From Kineobactrum salinum (GTDB lineage: Bacteria > Pseudomonadota > Gammaproteobacteria > Pseudomonadales > Halieaceae), in contig NZ_CP048711.1 of the NCBI RefSeq assembly GCF_010669285.1, positions 2,046,001 through 2,110,000 on the forward strand: a stretch of 64,000 nucleotides of DNA. The letters are read 5' to 3'. Positions 62,101 through 64,000 of the stretch are shown in pieces. The position numbers and the translations under genes are program-made. The first letter of the stretch is position 1. Each line of letters opens with the position of its first letter. The notes under the pieces were generated by a model. It saw only the letters and a list, made by a program, of their open reading frames with translations. It did no database searches and was not told the origin of the DNA.

Positions 62101-62937
62101 ATGTCCCTGGACACTGCCATCATTACTTTCGTCGGTGCCGGCAACATGGCATCGAGCATCATTGGCGGCCTGCTGGAAAGCGGCCACCGGCCGGCAGCGC
62201 TGCGCGCTGCTGATCCGTCCCCCGAGAATCTGGCGCGGCTGCGCAAGCTGGGGGATATCGAGCTATTCGAGGATAACGCCACCGCCTGCGAGGATGCCAC
62301 GGTGGTGATCCTCGCAGTCAAGCCGCAGGTGATGGCTGCCGCCATGGCCAGTGTGCGGGACCAGGTGTGCGCCAGCAATGCGCTGGTCATCTCCATCGCC
62401 GCGGGTACCACCATCGCCAGCATGCAGGCCGGCCTGGGCGAACAGACCGCGATTGTTCGCTGCATGCCCAATACCCCGGCCCTGCTGGGTGCCGGGGCCA
62501 CCGCGCTGCACGCCAGCGAACAGGTGGACCCGGCACAGCGGGAACTTGCGGAAACGATTCTCGCCGCGGTCGGCATTGTGGAATGGGTGCCCGCCGAGGC
62601 CGACCTGGACGCGATTACTGCGCTCTCGGGCAGCGGCCCCGCCTACTTTTTCCTGTTCATGGAAGCAATGATTGAAGCGGGCTGCAGGATGGGTCTGAGC
62701 CGGAACTGCGCCACCGCAATGACCCGGCAGACGGCTCTTGGCGCTGCCCGCATGGCCATGGAAAGCGATGTCGACCTGGCTGAACTGCGGCGCCGGGTCA
62801 CCAGTCCGGGCGGGACCACTGAACGGGCGGTGCAGCGCTTCGAGGCCGACGGCCTGTCCGCGCTGGTGCAGGCAGCCATGGATGCCGCCCGGGAACGGGC
62901 AGCGGAGATGGGCGCGGGCGGGGAGGCTGCGAACTGA
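62101..62937 (+). CDS. proC: Pyrroline-5-carboxylate reductase
   Basis: A 278-residue final enzyme of proline synthesis. NADPH motif ITFVGAGNMASSIIGGL, VILAVKPQVM, CMPNTPALLGAGATAL, SGSGPAYFFLFMEAMIEAG and the C-terminal VTSPGGTTERAVQRFEA loop, all family signatures. Its TGA overlaps the yggT ATG by one base (TGATG). Confidence 0.96.
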   Translation: MSLDTAIITFVGAGNMASSIIGGLLESGHRPAALRAADPSPENLARLRKLGDIELFEDNATACEDATVVILAVKPQVMAAAMASVRDQVCASNALVISIAAGTTIASMQAGLGEQTAIVRCMPNTPALLGAGATALHASEQVDPAQRELAETILAAVGIVEWVPAEADLDAITALSGSGPAYFFLFMEAMIEAGCRMGLSRNCATAMTRQTALGAARMAMESDVDLAELRRRVTSPGGTTERAVQRFEADGLSALVQAAMDAARERAAEMGAGGEAAN

Positions 62938-63524
62938 TGGGCGCCCTTACTGAGATTGCCAGCTATCTGGCCCAGACCGTTCTCACCCTGGCCCTGATCG
63001 CGGTGCTGCTGCGCTTTCTGCTGCAGGTCGTACGCGCGGATTTCTACAACCCCATCAGCCAGTTCCTGGTCAGGCTCACCAATCCGCTGGTACTGCCACT
63101 GCGCCGTATCGTGCCGGGACTGGGCGGCCTGGATCTGTCCTGCCTGCTGCTGGCCCTGCTGCTGCAACTGGCGGCGATCGTCCTGCTGCTGATGCTCCAT
63201 GGGGCGAGCCTGCCCAACCCGGCCCTGCTGATGGCCTGGTCGGCACTGGGAGTGGTCGGCCTGGTAGTCAACATCTACTTTTTCGCGCTGCTGGCCATGA
63301 TCATCATCAGCTGGGTAGCCCCCGCCAGCCGCCATCCGGCCCTGCTGCTGCTGTTTCAGCTGACCGAGCCGGTGATGGCGCCATTCCGACGCATGCTGCC
63401 CAATATGGGCGGACTGGATTTCTCCCCGATCCTGGTTTTCATCCTGATCAACATTATCCAAATTGCACTGCGCCACATGGCAGCGGGCATGGCCCTGCAC
63501 CCGGCTCTGGTCATCGGGATCTGA
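62937..63524 (+). CDS. yggT: YggT family membrane protein
   Basis: A 195-residue protein with two tandem YggT units. Each begins with a hydrophobic helix followed by Pxxxx[34 protein letters not shown] and LISWV...[23 protein letters not shown]. Four to five membrane spans. The role is unclear; family members are linked to osmotic shock or secretion. Coupled to proC and followed 12 bases later by metX. Confidence 0.93.
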   Translation: MGALTEIASYLAQTVLTLALIAVLLRFLLQVVRADFYNPISQFLVRLTNPLVLPLRRIVPGLGGLDLSCLLLALLLQLAAIVLLLMLHGASLPNPALLMAWSALGVVGLVVNIYFFALLAMIIISWVAPASRHPALLLLFQLTEPVMAPFRRMLPNMGGLDFSPILVFILINIIQIALRHMAAGMALHPALVIGI

Positions 63525-63535
63525 TTGCCGGAACA

Positions 63536-64000
63536 ATGACTTCATCCAGTGTCGGCATCGTCACGCCCCGGCGGGCGCAGTTCAGCGAAGCCCTGAGGCT
63601 GGCCTGTGGCCGGGTGCTGCAGAACTATGAACTGGTCTACGAAACCTACGGCAGTCTCAATGCCGAGCGCTCCAACGCAATTCTCATCTGTCATGCCCTG
63701 AGTGGGCATCATCACGCTGCCGGCTATCACAGTCCGGAGGACCGCAAGCCGGGCTGGTGGGATGAATGCATCGGTCCGGGCAAACCAGTGGATACCAACC
63801 ATTTCTTCGTGGTCAGCCTCAACAACCTGGGCGGCTGTCACGGCTCCACCGGACCCACCAGCATCAACCCGGAGACCGGCCAGGTCTGGGGGCCGGACTT
63901 CCCGGCGCTGCGGGTAAGGGACTGGGTCCACAGCCAGGCACGGCTGGCAGACTATCTGGGAATAGAGTGCTGGGCCGCGGTGATCGGTGGCAGCCTTGGG
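63536..64000 (+). CDS. metX: Homoserine O-acyltransferase MetX, N-terminal part
   Basis: 155 codons are present before the right edge. The protein starts [20 protein letters not shown] and shows the family segments [49 protein letters not shown] and [17 protein letters not shown]. It ends at GGSLG, the serine nucleophile elbow. MetX activates homoserine for methionine synthesis. It is the last gene in yggS-proC-yggT-metX; metW usually follows in gammaproteobacteria but would be outside. Confidence 0.95.
   Translation, partial: MTSSSVGIVTPRRAQFSEALRLACGRVLQNYELVYETYGSLNAERSNAILICHALSGHHHAAGYHSPEDRKPGWWDECIGPGKPVDTNHFFVVSLNNLGGCHGSTGPTSINPETGQVWGPDFPALRVRDWVHSQARLADYLGIECWAAVIGGSLG

Overview
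The window is GC-rich chromosomal DNA from a gammaproteobacterium. Conserved blocks support this: ubiI-ubiH-pepP-ygfB facing a zapB-like gene, zapA, 6S RNA and ygfA; tkt-epd-pgk-fba; gshB-tonB-yqgE-ruvX; and pilT/pilU beside yggS-proC-yggT-metX. Four TonB-dependent transport items (three receptors, one TonB) plus a CoA-thioester catabolic cluster suggest a marine heterotroph, perhaps near the Halieaceae/OM60 or Spongiibacteraceae groups. That placement is inferred from gene content, not computed.

Layout. 1-5203: ubiquinone hydroxylases, pepP, ygfB, zapA, 6S RNA, frameshifted ygfA and an unlisted 50-aa membrane ORF. 5455-10685: ilvA, rpiA, a D-2-hydroxyglutarate dehydrogenase-like flavoprotein divergent from serA. 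10775-19578: FecI-type sigma, FecR, an STN-containing TonB receptor, a small secreted protein, a second TonB receptor and a small lipoprotein. 19585-22843: TPR/Asp-hydroxylase protein, TPR lipoprotein and MarC. 22844-24760: a scrap zone with an internally deleted DUF222-HNH gene, an Rhs-like remnant, a 20-bp direct repeat and a Phd/VapC toxin-antitoxin pair. 24888-31276: hydrolase and the central-carbon operon tkt-epd-pgk-fba. 31398-49742: an accessory catabolic cluster (four acyl-CoA ligases, SCP-x thiolase, two SDRs, crotonases, HSL-type hydrolase, TonB receptor, membrane protein) ending in a MalT-like LuxR regulator. 49785-54989: the SAM-cycle operon sahR-metK-ahcY-metF under a perfect palindromic operator. 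55000-64000: rsmE, gshB, tonB, yqgE, ruvX, pilU, pilT, yggS, proC, yggT and the start of metX.

How it fits together. The catabolic cluster looks like a self-contained uptake-and-degradation unit for a hydrophobic carboxylic acid or ester: the receptor imports, the hydrolase releases the acid, ligases make CoA thioesters, crotonase/SDR/thiolase shorten them. Four copies of a 20-bp CCCCCT...AAAG...GGG box occur only at its promoters, which suggests one shared regulator, possibly the LuxR protein at its end. The SAM-cycle operon carries an ArsR-methyltransferase fusion regulator with an operator overlapping its own promoter.

Two further patterns stand out. Three large intergenic palindromes (near 2.8, 52.2 and 58.9 kb) share a conserved core but in one copy have arms of different sequence that still pair perfectly. 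Three genes (ygfA and two ligases) carry apparent single-base losses in G/C runs, which may be sequencing errors rather than real mutations.
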